The notes under the pieces: generated by a model
What the model saw: the letters and a program-made list of their open reading frames with translations, nothing else
The model's database searches: none
Told to the model about the DNA's origin: nothing
Source of the DNA: Variovorax boronicumulans NBRC 103145
Lineage (GTDB): Bacteria; Pseudomonadota; Gammaproteobacteria; Burkholderiales; Burkholderiaceae_C
NCBI RefSeq assembly: GCF_001591345.1
Contig: NZ_BCUS01000019.1
Span: 1-64,000, forward strand
Reading direction: 5' to 3'
DNA length: 64,000 nucleotides
Made by a program: the position numbers and the translations under genes
Shown here: in pieces, positions 1 to 11,604 of the stretch
Layout: every line of letters begins with the position of its first letter
Numbering within the stretch: the first letter of the stretch is position 1

Positions 1-775
<775 letters not shown>

Positions 776-815
776 GTTTTCTTTCCCTTTTCTCCTTTTT
801 CAACCGACCGCTTTC

Positions 816-1739
816 ATGACCCATCGACGCCTTCTCCTGTCCGTTCTCCTGGCGGCCTTGCTGCCGATCGCCGCGACGGCCCAGACCGCCCCGGCGCCCG
901 ACCTGAGCCCCGAGCAACCCGGTCGCCCGCGCGCGCAGAAGATCGACGAGGCCGTGCGGCTCGCGAAGGACTTCAAGTTCCTCAAGGAAGGCGTGCTCGT
1001 CGTGGGCACCACCACCGGCCGGCTGCCGTTCGCGGCCTACGCCACCGACACCAAGACACCCGTGGGCAACGCGCCCGACATCGCGCAGCTCGTGGCCGAC
1101 AGCCTGGGGCGCAAGCTGGAGCTGGTGTCCACCGCCTGGGCCGACTGGCCGCTGGGCCTGCAGTCGGGCAAGTTCGACGTGGTGGTGTCCAACGTGACCG
1201 TCACCGAGGAGCGCAAGGAGAAGTTCGACTTCTCGACCTACCGCAACGACCAGCTGGGCATCTACGTGAAGTCGGACAGCAAGCTCGGCGCCATCAAGGA
1301 GCCGAAGGACATCGCGGGCCTGAAGCTCATCGTGACGGCCAGCACCAACCAGGAGCAGATCCTGCTGCGCTGGAACAAGCAGAACATTGCCGCCGGCCTC
1401 AAGCCCATCGAGATCCAGTACTACGACGACGATGTGGTGCAGCGCCTGGCCATCCAGTCGGGCCGCGCCGATGCGTACGTGGGCCCCAATGCCATCGCGG
1501 CCTACGAGGCGCGCGACGGCAAGACCCGGCTCGCGGGCCTGGTGTCGGGCGGCTGGCCGCTCAACGCCGAGATCGCCGTCACCTCGCGCAAGGGCTCGGG
1601 CATTGCCGAGGCCGTGACGCTCGCGCTGAACACGCAGATCAAAAACGGCAACTACGGCAAGGCGCTGTCGCGATGGAACCTGGCGTCCGAGGCCATCGAG
1701 GTGGCGCGCACCAACCCGCCCGGCCTGCCGAAGAACTGA
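816..1739 (+). CDS. ABC transporter substrate-binding protein (polar amino acid type), copy 1
   Basis: Periplasmic binding protein of 307 aa. The ATG at 816 gives a clean Sec signal (RRLLLSVLLAALLPIAATAQ) with cleavage near residue 21. The body has the SBP_bac_3 pattern: an early strand KEGVLVVGTT, then AWADWPLGLQSGK and a middle block TEERKEKFDFSTYR. It lies 40 bp after the ATPase gene and 12 bp before a close paralog, so all three are probably one transcript. By eye the paralogs share more than half their residues, with long identical blocks around EKFDFSTYR and IQYYDDDV. The substrate is unknown; a sulfur-containing amino acid is an inference from the neighbours. Confidence 0.9.
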   Translation: MTHRRLLLSVLLAALLPIAATAQTAPAPDLSPEQPGRPRAQKIDEAVRLAKDFKFLKEGVLVVGTTTGRLPFAAYATDTKTPVGNAPDIAQLVADSLGRKLELVSTAWADWPLGLQSGKFDVVVSNVTVTEERKEKFDFSTYRNDQLGIYVKSDSKLGAIKEPKDIAGLKLIVTASTNQEQILLRWNKQNIAAGLKPIEIQYYDDDVVQRLAIQSGRADAYVGPNAIAAYEARDGKTRLAGLVSGGWPLNAEIAVTSRKGSGIAEAVTLALNTQIKNGNYGKALSRWNLASEAIEVARTNPPGLPKN

Positions 1740-1751
1740 GGGGAGGGGACC

Positions 1752-2678
1752 ATGTCGCTCAAGAAGACACTGGGGGCGCTGGCCGCCCTCGGGCTGATGG
1801 CGTTCGCGCCGGCGCACGCCGCCGACGCCTTCGACTTCAGCCCCGAGCAGAAGGGCCGCCTGCACACCGGCAAGGACGCCGAGGCCGTCAACGCCATTCC
1901 ACCGAGCTTCAAGTTCGTGAAAGAGGGCGTGCTCACCATCGCCATCGCGCCGTTCGCGCCGCCGATCTCCACCTATGCCACCGACGCGAAGACGGTGGTG
2001 GGCTTCGACCCCGACTTTGCCCATCTCATCGCCGAAGCGCTGGGCCTGAAGCTGGAGCTGCGGCCCGTCGCCTGGGCCGACTGGCCGCTGGGCCTGAGCT
2101 CGGGCAAGTACGACGCCGTGATCTCCAACGTGGGCGTGACCGAGCAGCGCAAGGAGAAGTTCGACTTCTCGACCTACCGGCTCGGCCTGCACGGCTTCTA
2201 CGTGCGCACCGACAGCGCCATCCAGTCGATCAAGGAGCCGAAGGACGTGGCGGGCCTGAAGCTCACCACCGGCGCGGGTACCAACCAGGAGCGCATCCTG
2301 CTCGAATGGGACCGGCAGAACGTGGCCGCGGGCCTGAAGCCGGTGTCGATCCAGTACTACGACGACGATGTGACGCGCTGGCTGGCGGTGACGACGAAGC
2401 GCGTCGATGCCAACTTCAACCCCAACGCACCGCAGGCCTACGAGGCCGCGAAGAACGGGCAGCTGCGGCTGGCCGGCACCGTGAACGCGGGCTGGCCGCT
2501 GAAGTCGGACGTGGCCGTGGCCACGCGCAAGGGCAGTGGCCTGGCGGTGGCGCTGAGCACCGCGGCCAACAACCTGATCCGCAACGGCACCTACGCCAAG
2601 GCACTCGCGCGCTGGCGCCTCGCGGAAGAGGCGCTGCCGAAATCGGAGGTCAACCCGCCGGGGTTGCCGAAGTTCTGA
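1752..2678 (+). CDS. ABC transporter substrate-binding protein (polar amino acid type), copy 2
   Basis: Second binding protein, 308 aa, starting 12 bp after copy 1 with a good ribosome site (ggggagggg) 5' of the ATG. Signal peptide: LGALAALGLMAFAPAHA, cleaved near residue 24. It matches copy 1 over its whole length, including AWADWPLGLSSGK, the EKFDFSTYR block, the YYDDDV motif and the final NPPGLPK. Differences cluster in the probable ligand pocket (for example TRWLAVTTKRVDANFNPN here, VQRLAIQSGRADAYVGPN in copy 1). This suggests tandem duplication followed by change of specificity. Both probably serve the same permease/ATPase pair. Confidence 0.9.
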   Translation: MSLKKTLGALAALGLMAFAPAHAADAFDFSPEQKGRLHTGKDAEAVNAIPPSFKFVKEGVLTIAIAPFAPPISTYATDAKTVVGFDPDFAHLIAEALGLKLELRPVAWADWPLGLSSGKYDAVISNVGVTEQRKEKFDFSTYRLGLHGFYVRTDSAIQSIKEPKDVAGLKLTTGAGTNQERILLEWDRQNVAAGLKPVSIQYYDDDVTRWLAVTTKRVDANFNPNAPQAYEAAKNGQLRLAGTVNAGWPLKSDVAVATRKGSGLAVALSTAANNLIRNGTYAKALARWRLAEEALPKSEVNPPGLPKF

Positions 2679-2697
2679 CCCTGCGAGCGACACGACC

Positions 2698-3741
2698 ATG
2701 ACCATCCAACACATCGGTTTTCTCACGCCCGGCAATTACGACGAGGCCGACCCGCACGCGGGCCTCGAGGCCGCGCTGCGGCTGTTCGAATTCGGCGAGC
2801 GGCGCGGCTTCGACAGCGCCTGGGTGCGCCAGCGCCACCTGGAGCGCGCCGTGTCGTCGGCACCGACCTTCCTGGCTGCCGCCACGCAGCGCACGCGCCG
2901 CATCGAACTCGGCGCGGCCGTGATCCAGATGGGCTACGAAAACCCGTTCCGGCTCGCCGAAGACCTGGCCACCGTCGACGTGCTCTCGCGCGGGCGCCTG
3001 CAAGTGGGCCTGAGCGCGGGTGCGCCGCCGCACGGCGCCTTGCTGGGCGGTCGCTTCCAGGACGCACCGCCGGCCACGGTCGACTTCACGCACAAGCGCG
3101 TGGCGCGGCTGCGCGCCAACCTCGAAGACGTGCTGCTGGGCGATGAAGACACGGTGGTCGAATCCGCCGGCGGGCGCGTGCGTCCGCGTGTGCAGCCTTA
3201 TGCGCCCGGGCTGGTGGGGCGGCTCTGGTACGGCGGCGGGTCGCTGCGCTCGGCCGAATGGGCGGGGCGCAACGGCTTTCACTTGCTGCTGGGCAATGTG
3301 CTCACGGGCGAGACCACCGACGACTTCCTCGAGGCGCAGACCGGCCTGGTCGAACGCTACCGCGCCAGCGAAGTGCCGGGCGCGCGACGCGGACGGATCG
3401 CGCTGGGCCGCGTGATCGTGCCGCTCGACGGCGCCGATGCGGCCACGCGACGCCGCTACCGCGCGTTCGCCGCGGGCCGCGTCGAGCGCACGCTGTCGCC
3501 GCAGGGCGAACGCCGCACGCTGTTCGCCGGCGACCTCGTGGGCAGCGCCGACGAGATCCTCGAGCACCTGCACCGCGACCCGGTGCTGCCGCTGGTGAGC
3601 GAGCTGCGCGTGGAGCTGCCCTACAACTTCGACAGCGAGGCCTACGAGCAGATCCTGGACGACCTGGCGGTGCGCATCGCGCCCGAACTGGGCTGGCGCG
3701 TGCGCGCCGAGCTGCCACACGAAGCGCTCGCACTCGCCTGA
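2698..3741 (+). CDS. LLM-class flavin-dependent monooxygenase
   Basis: 347 aa protein of the bacterial luciferase/SsuD superfamily, which uses FMNH2 and O2 to oxidise small organic molecules, often by C-S or C-N cleavage. Visible family features are the opening strand IQHIGFLTPGNY, FDSAWVRQRHLE early in the barrel, the RIELGAAVIQMGYENP strand, the LATVDVLSRGRLQVGLSAG block, and the late stretch GDLVGSADEILEHL typical of the C-terminal helix. Cytoplasmic, no signal peptide. It begins 19 bp after the second binding protein and probably belongs to the same operon, so the imported solute may be its substrate (inference). No flavin reductase is in the window. Confidence 0.85.
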   Translation: MTIQHIGFLTPGNYDEADPHAGLEAALRLFEFGERRGFDSAWVRQRHLERAVSSAPTFLAAATQRTRRIELGAAVIQMGYENPFRLAEDLATVDVLSRGRLQVGLSAGAPPHGALLGGRFQDAPPATVDFTHKRVARLRANLEDVLLGDEDTVVESAGGRVRPRVQPYAPGLVGRLWYGGGSLRSAEWAGRNGFHLLLGNVLTGETTDDFLEAQTGLVERYRASEVPGARRGRIALGRVIVPLDGADAATRRRYRAFAAGRVERTLSPQGERRTLFAGDLVGSADEILEHLHRDPVLPLVSELRVELPYNFDSEAYEQILDDLAVRIAPELGWRVRAELPHEALALA

Positions 3742-3752
3742 GCCTCAGACGC

Positions 3753-3775
3753 TTTGCGCATGCGCTTATCGCAAA
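3753..3775. promoter_or_regulatory. Inverted repeat upstream of the rhodanese gene
   Basis: TTTGCG and CGCAAA separated by 11 nt, in the 119-bp gap before the exported sulfurtransferase. Size and spacing fit a LysR-family operator, such as a sulfur-starvation regulator, but no regulator gene is adjacent and no -35/-10 pair is convincing. Only the repeat is seen; its role is a guess. Confidence 0.3.
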
Positions 3776-3860
3776 CGCTTCGTTGGTGATCGCGTGCTGC
3801 CTGCCTAGAGTTCGCTCTGATCTGTTTCTGATGTCTTCCATTCAACACAAGGAGTCCCGC

Positions 3861-4811
3861 ATGTCGATCTTCAGCAGATGGTGGCGCGCCGCGTCCCTCG
3901 CCACGCTGACCTTCCTGGCCACCGCACCGTCGGCCTTCGCGCAGGCCTCGGCCGACGGCAGCGGTCCGCTGGTCTCCACCGACTGGCTCGAGAAGAACCT
4001 GCGCAACCCGAAGCTGCGCGTGATCGAGGTCAGCGTGAACCCGGGCCTGTACGAGCGCGGCCACATCCCGGGCGCGGTGAACTTCTCGTGGCACAACGAC
4101 CTCAACGACCGCGTGCGCCGCGACATCGTGAGCCAGGCGGAATTCGAGAAGCTGCTGTCGGCGGCCGGCGTCGACAAGGACACCACCGTCATCCTCTACG
4201 GCGACACCAACAACTGGTTCGCGGCCTGGGGTGCCTGGGTGTTCGACCAGTACGGCGTGCAGAACGTGAAGCTGCTCGACGGCGGGCGCAAGAAGTGGGA
4301 GGCCGAGAACCGCGTGCTCGACAACCGCGCGCCCGAGCATGTCGCCACGCGCTTCAAGGTGACGCAGCCCAACCCGCAACTGCGCGCGCGGCTGGCCGAC
4401 GTGCTGGCCGTGGCCGAGGGCCGCTCCGATGCGAAGCTGGTCGACATCCGCTCGGCCGACGAGTACAGCGGCAAGATCTTCGCGCCGGCCGGCGCCGCCG
4501 AGCTGGCGGTGCGCGCGGGCCACGTGCCCGGCGCGGCCAACGTGCCCTGGGGCCGCGCGGTGAACGAAGACGGCACCTTCAAGTCGGCCGCCGAGTTGAA
4601 GGCGATCTACGCGGCCGTGGGCATCGACGGCAGCAAGCCGGCCATCACCTACTGCCGCATCGGCGAGCGCTCGAGCCACACCTGGTTCGCGCTGCACAAG
4701 ATCCTGGGCTACAAGAACGTGCGCAACTACGACGGCTCGTGGACCGAGTACGGCAACGCCGTCGGCGTGCCGGTCAACAACCCGGCCGGCACGGTGTGGG
4801 CGTCCAAATGA
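3861..4811 (+). CDS. Exported sulfurtransferase (tandem rhodanese domains)
   Basis: 316 aa. The ATG at 3861 follows a strong ribosome site (aaggag, 3849-3854) and gives a signal peptide ending ATAPSAFAQA, so the enzyme acts in the periplasm. Two rhodanese modules: an inactive-looking N-terminal one (TDWLEKNLRNPKLRVIEV, RGHIPGAVNFSW) and a C-terminal one carrying the catalytic Cys in the loop TYCRIGERSSHTWF. That is the thiosulfate sulfurtransferase layout at normal family length. It would move sulfane sulfur from thiosulfate or a similar donor. The next gene is a YeeE/YedE transporter, a natural partner for taking up the product or the donor. Confidence 0.93.
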   Translation: MSIFSRWWRAASLATLTFLATAPSAFAQASADGSGPLVSTDWLEKNLRNPKLRVIEVSVNPGLYERGHIPGAVNFSWHNDLNDRVRRDIVSQAEFEKLLSAAGVDKDTTVILYGDTNNWFAAWGAWVFDQYGVQNVKLLDGGRKKWEAENRVLDNRAPEHVATRFKVTQPNPQLRARLADVLAVAEGRSDAKLVDIRSADEYSGKIFAPAGAAELAVRAGHVPGAANVPWGRAVNEDGTFKSAAELKAIYAAVGIDGSKPAITYCRIGERSSHTWFALHKILGYKNVRNYDGSWTEYGNAVGVPVNNPAGTVWASK

Positions 4812-4887
4812 ATGAGTTGAGGTGAGATGAGTTCGAGGTGAGTCGGCGTTGGAGGGACCTCGCGGCCTCTCTGATGAGCGACATTGG

Positions 4888-4913
4888 GCGAGCCCTCGGG
4901 CTCGCTTTTTTTT
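4888..4913 (+). terminator. Rho-independent terminator after the rhodanese gene
   Basis: Perfect stem GCGAGCCC/GGGCTCGC (4888-4895 with 4898-4905) followed by eight T (4906-4913). It ends the rhodanese transcript, yet the next start codon is only 25 bp further on. It may therefore work as a partial terminator or attenuator for the transporter gene. Confidence 0.8.
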
Positions 4914-4937
4914 GACCCAAAAAAGAGGAACCGGGGC

Positions 4938-6149
4938 ATGTCCGCTTCGTCAATCCATGCGCCGCCCGCGCCGCTTTCTCGCACGGGCCTGGCCGCTGCA
5001 GTCGTCGTGTCGTTGCTGATCGCCGCCGGTGTTCATCTGCTCGGCGAGCGCAGCGGTGGCCGCGCGCTGGCTTTCGCGCTCGGGCTGGGCGCGGTGCTCG
5101 GCGTGGTGCTGCAGCGCTCGCGTTTCTGCTTCTACTGCCATGCGCGCGACTACTTCGAAGGCGGCGATGCACGCGGCCTGCTGGCCATCGTGGCCGCGCT
5201 GGCGGTCGGCACCGTGGGCATGCACGTCGTCATGACCGGCTGGCTGCCGGTGCCGCAGCCGGGCCGGCTGCCGCCCGATGCGCACATCGGGCCGGTCAGC
5301 GGCGCGCTGGTGCTCGCGGGGCTGGCCTTCGGCGCGGGCATGGTGGTGTCGGGCTCGTGCATCAGCGCGCACTGGTACCGGCTGGGCGAAGGTTCGCCGA
5401 CCGCACCCTTTGCACTGCTCGGTGCCGGCGCGGGATTCCTGTTGGGGTTCAGCAGCTGGAACTGGCTCTACAGCGCCACCATCGCCACCGCGCCCGTGGT
5501 GTGGTTGCCGCATCACCTGGGCTATGCGGGCTCGGCGGCGCTGCAACTGGCCCTGCTCGCGGCGCTGAGTGCCTGGCTCTGGCGAAAGCTGCCGGCGGGC
5601 GAGGCACCGTCGCCCACGCCGCGCCGCTTCATCGACGCCGCGCGCCGCCTGCTGCACGGGCGCTGGCCGTATGCCTGGGGCGGCCTCGCGGTCGGCGCCA
5701 TCGCCGTGATCGTGGTGCTGCGGCTGCGTCCCCTCGGCGTCACCGCCGCGTTGGGCAGCGCCGCGCGTGACTTCGGCAACGCGCACAGCCTGCTGCCTCA
5801 GCGCCTGGACGGGCTCGACGGCTTCGGCGGCTGCGTCACGGCGGTGGTCGAAAGCCTCTGGCAGACGCCCAACGCGTTGCTGGTCGGCGGCCTCGTGGCG
5901 GGTGCACTGGCCGCGGCGCTGGCGAGCGGGCAGTTCAGGCCCGCGTGGCCGACCGGAGGGCAGGTGGTGCGTGGCCTCGGCGGGGGTCTGCTGCTGGGGT
6001 GGGGCGCGATGACCGGGCTGGGCTGCACGGTCGGCAACCTGCTGTCGGGCACGATGGCCGGCGCGCTGTCGGGCTGGGTGTTCGGTGCGAGCGTGCTGCT
6101 GGCGGTGTGGGGCGGGCTGCGATTGAAGCGTCTTGCTGTGAGGGCGTGA
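4938..6149 (+). CDS. YeeE/YedE family (thiosulfate/sulfur) transporter
   Basis: Polytopic inner-membrane protein of 403 aa. The ATG at 4938 has a ribosome site (agagga) just upstream; an earlier in-frame start at 4884 would overlap the terminator and is rejected. The family's cysteine motifs are present: FCFYCHARDYF near residue 60, SGSCISAHWYRLGEG near 145 and GLGCTVGNLLSG near 360. In the characterised member TsuA such cysteines line the thiosulfate path. The two-halves layout and length fit the family. Together with the exported rhodanese before it, this points to assimilation of inorganic or sulfane sulfur. Thiosulfate as substrate is known for the family, not shown here. Confidence 0.88.
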   Translation: MSASSIHAPPAPLSRTGLAAAVVVSLLIAAGVHLLGERSGGRALAFALGLGAVLGVVLQRSRFCFYCHARDYFEGGDARGLLAIVAALAVGTVGMHVVMTGWLPVPQPGRLPPDAHIGPVSGALVLAGLAFGAGMVVSGSCISAHWYRLGEGSPTAPFALLGAGAGFLLGFSSWNWLYSATIATAPVVWLPHHLGYAGSAALQLALLAALSAWLWRKLPAGEAPSPTPRRFIDAARRLLHGRWPYAWGGLAVGAIAVIVVLRLRPLGVTAALGSAARDFGNAHSLLPQRLDGLDGFGGCVTAVVESLWQTPNALLVGGLVAGALAAALASGQFRPAWPTGGQVVRGLGGGLLLGWGAMTGLGCTVGNLLSGTMAGALSGWVFGASVLLAVWGGLRLKRLAVRA

Positions 6150-6176
6150 CCGCCATTCATCGCCGCGCGGCAGGCA

Positions 6177-6194
6177 CCGCATTTCCATATGCGG
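6177..6194. promoter_or_regulatory. Inverted repeat upstream of the peptide ABC operon
   Basis: CCGCAT, 6 nt, ATGCGG: a perfect 6-bp dyad in the 164-bp gap before the binding-protein gene at 6314. It could be an operator for the importer operon. No matching promoter elements were convincing and no adjacent regulator is present. Confidence 0.25.
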
Positions 6195-6313
6195 AGTCCT
6201 TCTTTCGGGACGACGCGGGGCAGGGCACAGTCCCTCACGCACAGGCACAGGACAACGCCGCCCCGCGCGGTCGTCCGCCTGTCTTCTCTTCCAAAGAACA
6301 CCCGAGGGATTCC

Positions 6314-7903
6314 ATGCTCCGACCACTCCTGACCGCGGCCCTGCTGGCCGCCGGCCTGCTGCAGGCGCCTGTTGCCGCCGCCGAAACCGTGCGCTGGGCA
6401 CGCAGCGCCGACCCTGCCACGCTCGATCCGCATGCGGTCAACACCGGCACCAACTTCGGGTTGCTGCACCAGATCTACGAACCGCTGATCCTGCGCGGCG
6501 CCGACAGCAAGCTGCAGCCCGCGCTCGCCACCTCGTGGAAGCTCACGGCCGACCCGACGGTGTGGGAGTTCAAGCTGCGCCCCGGCGTCAAGTTCCATGA
6601 CGGCGCGCTGCTCACGGCCGACGACGTGGTGTTCTCGCTGCAGCGCGCACAGGCGCCGAGCTCGGCGCTCAAGTCGCTGCTGTCGTCGGTGGCCGAGGTG
6701 AAGAAGGTCGATGCGCTCACCGTGCAGGTCAAGACCAAAGGGCCGAACCTGATCTTCCCGAACAACCTCACGAACCTCTTCATCCTCAACGAGGCCTGGG
6801 CCAAGGCGAACAAGGCCGAGCAGTCGCAGGACGTGGCCAGCAAGACCGAGAACTTCGCCACCCGCAACGAGAACGGCACCGGCCCGTACGTGCTGGCCTC
6901 GCGCGAGGTCGATGCGCGCACGGTGCTCAAGCAGTTTCCGCAGTACTGGGGCCGCGGCCAGTTTCCGCTGGACGTGACCGAGCTGGTCTACGTGCCGATC
7001 AAGTCGCCCGCCACGCGCGTGGCCGCGCTGCTGTCGGGCGAGGTCGATTTCGTGCAGGACCTGCCGGCGCAGGACGTGGGCCGGCTCAAGGCCGACAAAC
7101 GCCTGCGCGTGACCGAAGGGCCCGAGAACCGCTCGATCTTCCTGGGCCTGAACGTGGGCGCGAAGGAACTCAAGTACGCCGACGTGAAGGGCAGGAACCC
7201 GCTGGCTGACCCGAAGGTGCGCGAGGCCATCGGCCTGGCCATCGACCGCGACGCGATCAAGGCGGCGGTGATGCGCGGGCTGTCGAACCCCTCGGGCATC
7301 ATCGCGCCGCCTTTCGTGCACGGCTACGAGAAGGGCTTTGCAGCCTACCCGAAGGCCAATGCCGCGCAGGCGAAGAAGCTGCTGGCCGAGGCCGGCTACC
7401 CGAACGGCTTTGCGATCACGCTGCACACGCCGAACGACCGCTACGTGAACGACGAGGCCATCAGCACGGCGGTGTCGGGCTTCCTCGGGCGCATCGGCAT
7501 CAAGACCACGGTGGCGGCGCGCCCGATTGCGCTGCACAGCACGGCCATCAACTCGGCCGACACCGACTTCTACCTGTTCGGCTGGGGCGTGCCGACCTAC
7601 GACTCGGCCTACATCTTCGATTACCTGGTGCACACGCGCGGCAAGGACGGCCGCGGCCCGACCAACGCCACCGGCTACAGCAACGCCGAGGTCGACGCGC
7701 AGATCGCATCGCTCGCGGCCGAGAGCGACAAGGCCAAGCGCGACGCCACCATCAAAGCTATCTGGCAGACGGTGCAGAAGGAGCGCATCTACATCGCGCT
7801 GCACGACCAGGTGCTCAACTTCGCCTCGACCCCGAAGCTGGACATTCCCGTCAGCCCCGACGGCAGCGTGTTCTTCAAGAACGTGAAGGTGGCGAAGCCC
7901 TGA
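6314..7903 (+). CDS. ABC transporter substrate-binding protein, family 5 (peptide/glutathione type)
   Basis: 529 aa periplasmic protein. The ATG at 6314 follows a ribosome site (gaggga) and gives a signal peptide LLTAALLAAGLLQAPVAAAE. SBP family 5 hallmarks: DPATLDPHAVNTGTN at the mature N-terminus, KLRPGVKFHDGALLTADDVVFSLQRA, the DFVQDLPAQDV segment, the EAIGLAIDRDAI helix and a C-terminal hinge strand. Length is normal for DppA/OppA/GsiB. It heads a four-gene importer operon. The fused ATPase at the end of that operon resembles GsiA organisation, so glutathione or another thiol peptide is possible given the preceding sulfur genes (inference). Confidence 0.92.
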   Translation: MLRPLLTAALLAAGLLQAPVAAAETVRWARSADPATLDPHAVNTGTNFGLLHQIYEPLILRGADSKLQPALATSWKLTADPTVWEFKLRPGVKFHDGALLTADDVVFSLQRAQAPSSALKSLLSSVAEVKKVDALTVQVKTKGPNLIFPNNLTNLFILNEAWAKANKAEQSQDVASKTENFATRNENGTGPYVLASREVDARTVLKQFPQYWGRGQFPLDVTELVYVPIKSPATRVAALLSGEVDFVQDLPAQDVGRLKADKRLRVTEGPENRSIFLGLNVGAKELKYADVKGRNPLADPKVREAIGLAIDRDAIKAAVMRGLSNPSGIIAPPFVHGYEKGFAAYPKANAAQAKKLLAEAGYPNGFAITLHTPNDRYVNDEAISTAVSGFLGRIGIKTTVAARPIALHSTAINSADTDFYLFGWGVPTYDSAYIFDYLVHTRGKDGRGPTNATGYSNAEVDAQIASLAAESDKAKRDATIKAIWQTVQKERIYIALHDQVLNFASTPKLDIPVSPDGSVFFKNVKVAKP

Positions 7904-7912
7904 GCACACGCC

Positions 7913-8878
7913 ATGTGGGTTCATCTCTTGCGCCGGCTCGGCCAGTCTGTGCTGGTGCTGCTGGCGGTGTCGTTCGTGTCCTTCCTGGTGTTCCGTCACA
8001 TCGGCGACCCGACCATCAGCCTGCTCGGCGAGGACGCCACGCTGGAAGAGCGCGCCGCGCTGACGGCCGAGCTGGGTTTCGACCGCCCGGTGCTGGTGCA
8101 GTACCTGCGCTACGTGGGCCATGCCCTGCAGGGCGACCTGGGCGTGTCGTACCGGCTCAAGCGGCCGGTGGTCGAGCTCATCGCCGAGCGCCTGCCGGCC
8201 ACGCTCGAACTGGCGCTGGTGGCGGCCGTGCTGGCGGTGGCGGGCGGCGTGGCGCTGGGCGTGTACACCGCGATCCGGCGCGACAGCGTGGCCAGCCGCG
8301 CGGTCATGGCGGTGTCGCTGGTCGGCGTGTCGCTGCCCACCTTCCTGATCGGCATCGGGCTCATCTACCTGTTCGCGGTCGAGCTGCGCTGGCTGCCCTC
8401 GTTCGGACGCGGCGACACGGTGCAGCTGGGCGGCTGGAGCACCGGGCTGCTCACGGCCTCGGGTTGGGCCTCGCTGCTGATGCCCGCGTTGACGTTGGGC
8501 CTGTACAAGATGACGCTGATCATGCGGCTGGTGCGCGCCGAGATGCTGGAGGTGCTGCGCGCCGACTACATCCGCTTCGGCCGCGCGCGCGGGCTGCGCG
8601 AGCGCGACCTGAACTACGGCCATGCGCTGCGCAACACGCTGATCCCGGTCATCACCATCACCGGACTGCAGATCGGCTCGCTGGTGGCCTTTGCCATCGT
8701 CACCGAGACGGTGTTCCAGTGGCCGGGCGTGGGCCTGCTGTTCATCACGTCGATCCAGGGGGTGGACGTGCCGGTGGTGGCGGCCTACCTGCTGCTGATC
8801 GCGCTGCTGTACGTGGCGATCAACTTCATCGTCGACCTGCTGTATGTGCTGGTCGATCCGCGCCTGCGACGCGCCTGA
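7913..8878 (+). CDS. Peptide-type ABC transporter permease (DppB-like)
   Basis: 321 aa inner-membrane permease with six predicted helices. It begins LLRRLGQSVLVLLAVSFVSFLVF, has the large periplasmic loop after the first helix with GEDATLEERAALTAELGFDRP, and an EAA-type coupling region around DYIRFGRARGLRERDLNYGHALRNTLIPV, all standard for DppB/OppB/GsiC. The start lies 9 bp after the binding-protein stop. It pairs with the next gene to form the translocation pore. Confidence 0.93.
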   Translation: MWVHLLRRLGQSVLVLLAVSFVSFLVFRHIGDPTISLLGEDATLEERAALTAELGFDRPVLVQYLRYVGHALQGDLGVSYRLKRPVVELIAERLPATLELALVAAVLAVAGGVALGVYTAIRRDSVASRAVMAVSLVGVSLPTFLIGIGLIYLFAVELRWLPSFGRGDTVQLGGWSTGLLTASGWASLLMPALTLGLYKMTLIMRLVRAEMLEVLRADYIRFGRARGLRERDLNYGHALRNTLIPVITITGLQIGSLVAFAIVTETVFQWPGVGLLFITSIQGVDVPVVAAYLLLIALLYVAINFIVDLLYVLVDPRLRRA

Positions 8879-8898
8879 CTCCTTTCTTGTTTTTCCGA

Positions 8899-9836
8899 AT
8901 GACGTTTCCTTCCCCGACGGGCGCCCCCGCGCCGCGCCGCTGGCGCAACGCCGAGTCGCCCGTGCTGCGCGCCTTCGCACGCTCGCGCACCGTGCAGCTG
9001 GCCGCCTTCGTGCTGTTGCTGGTCGCGCTGGCCTCGCTGTTCGCGCCGTGGATCGCACGGCAGGACCCCTTCGACCCAGCCGTGCTCGATCTGATCGACG
9101 CCTTCACGCCGCCGGGGCAGCAAGGCGCCTCGGGTGCGTTCTACCCATTGGGCGCCGACGACCAGGGGCGCGACGTGTTCTCGGCCATCCTCTACGGGCT
9201 GCGCATGTCGCTGCTGGTGGGCGTGAGCGCGGTGGGGTTGTCGCTGGCCATCGGCGTGCCGCTCGGGCTGGCCGCCGGTTATGCGGGCGGCTGGTTCGAC
9301 ACGCTGGTGATGCGCGTGGCCGACGTGCAGTTGACCTTTCCGGTGCTGCTGGTGGCGCTCTTGATCTTCGGCATTGCGCGCGGCCTGCTGCCCGAGGGCT
9401 ACCGCGACGACATGGCGGTGTACGTGATCGTGGCGGCCATCGGGCTGTCGGAATGGGTGCAGTACGCGCGCACGGTGCGCGGCGCCGTGATGCTCGAGAA
9501 GCACAAGGACTACGTGGCCGCCGCGCAGATCATCGGCCGTTCGCGCACCGGCATCCTGGTGCGGCACATCCTGCCGAACCTGCTGGCGCCGGTGCTGGTG
9601 ATTGCCACCATCAGCTTCGCGCTGGCCATCGTGGCGGAGTCGACGCTGTCGTACCTGGGCGTGGGGCTGCCGCCCACGCAGCCGTCGCTGGGCACGTTGA
9701 TCCGCATCGGACAGGGCTTCCTGTTCTCGGGCGAGTGGTGGATCCTGCTGTTTCCGGCGCTGGTGCTGCTGGCGCTGGCGCTGTCGGTCAACCTGACGGG
9801 CGACTGGCTGCGCGACGCCTTGAACCCGAGGCTGCA

Positions 9837-9840
<4 letters not shown>
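8899..9840 (+). CDS. Peptide-type ABC transporter permease (DppC-like)
   Basis: 313 aa. The ATG at 8899 is chosen because it precedes the conserved OppC_N segment (ARSRTVQLAAFVLLLVALAS) with a short cytoplasmic tail. The motif LGADDQGRDVFSAILYGLRMSL and the EAA loop (KDYVAAAQIIGRSRTGILVRHILPN) are typical of DppC/GsiD. The gene lies 20 bp after the first permease and overlaps the ATPase gene by 4 bp (ATGA at 9837), so their translation is probably coupled. Confidence 0.93.
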
Positions 9841-11597
<1,757 letters not shown>

Positions 11598-11604
11598 AGT
11601 GCCC

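Noticed and set aside
5798-9058. Very long minus-strand open frame (1086 codons) under the transporter genes
   Set aside because: It is the reverse shadow of GC-rich genes: Arg/Gln/His-rich, no domain, and it crosses several well-supported plus-strand genes.
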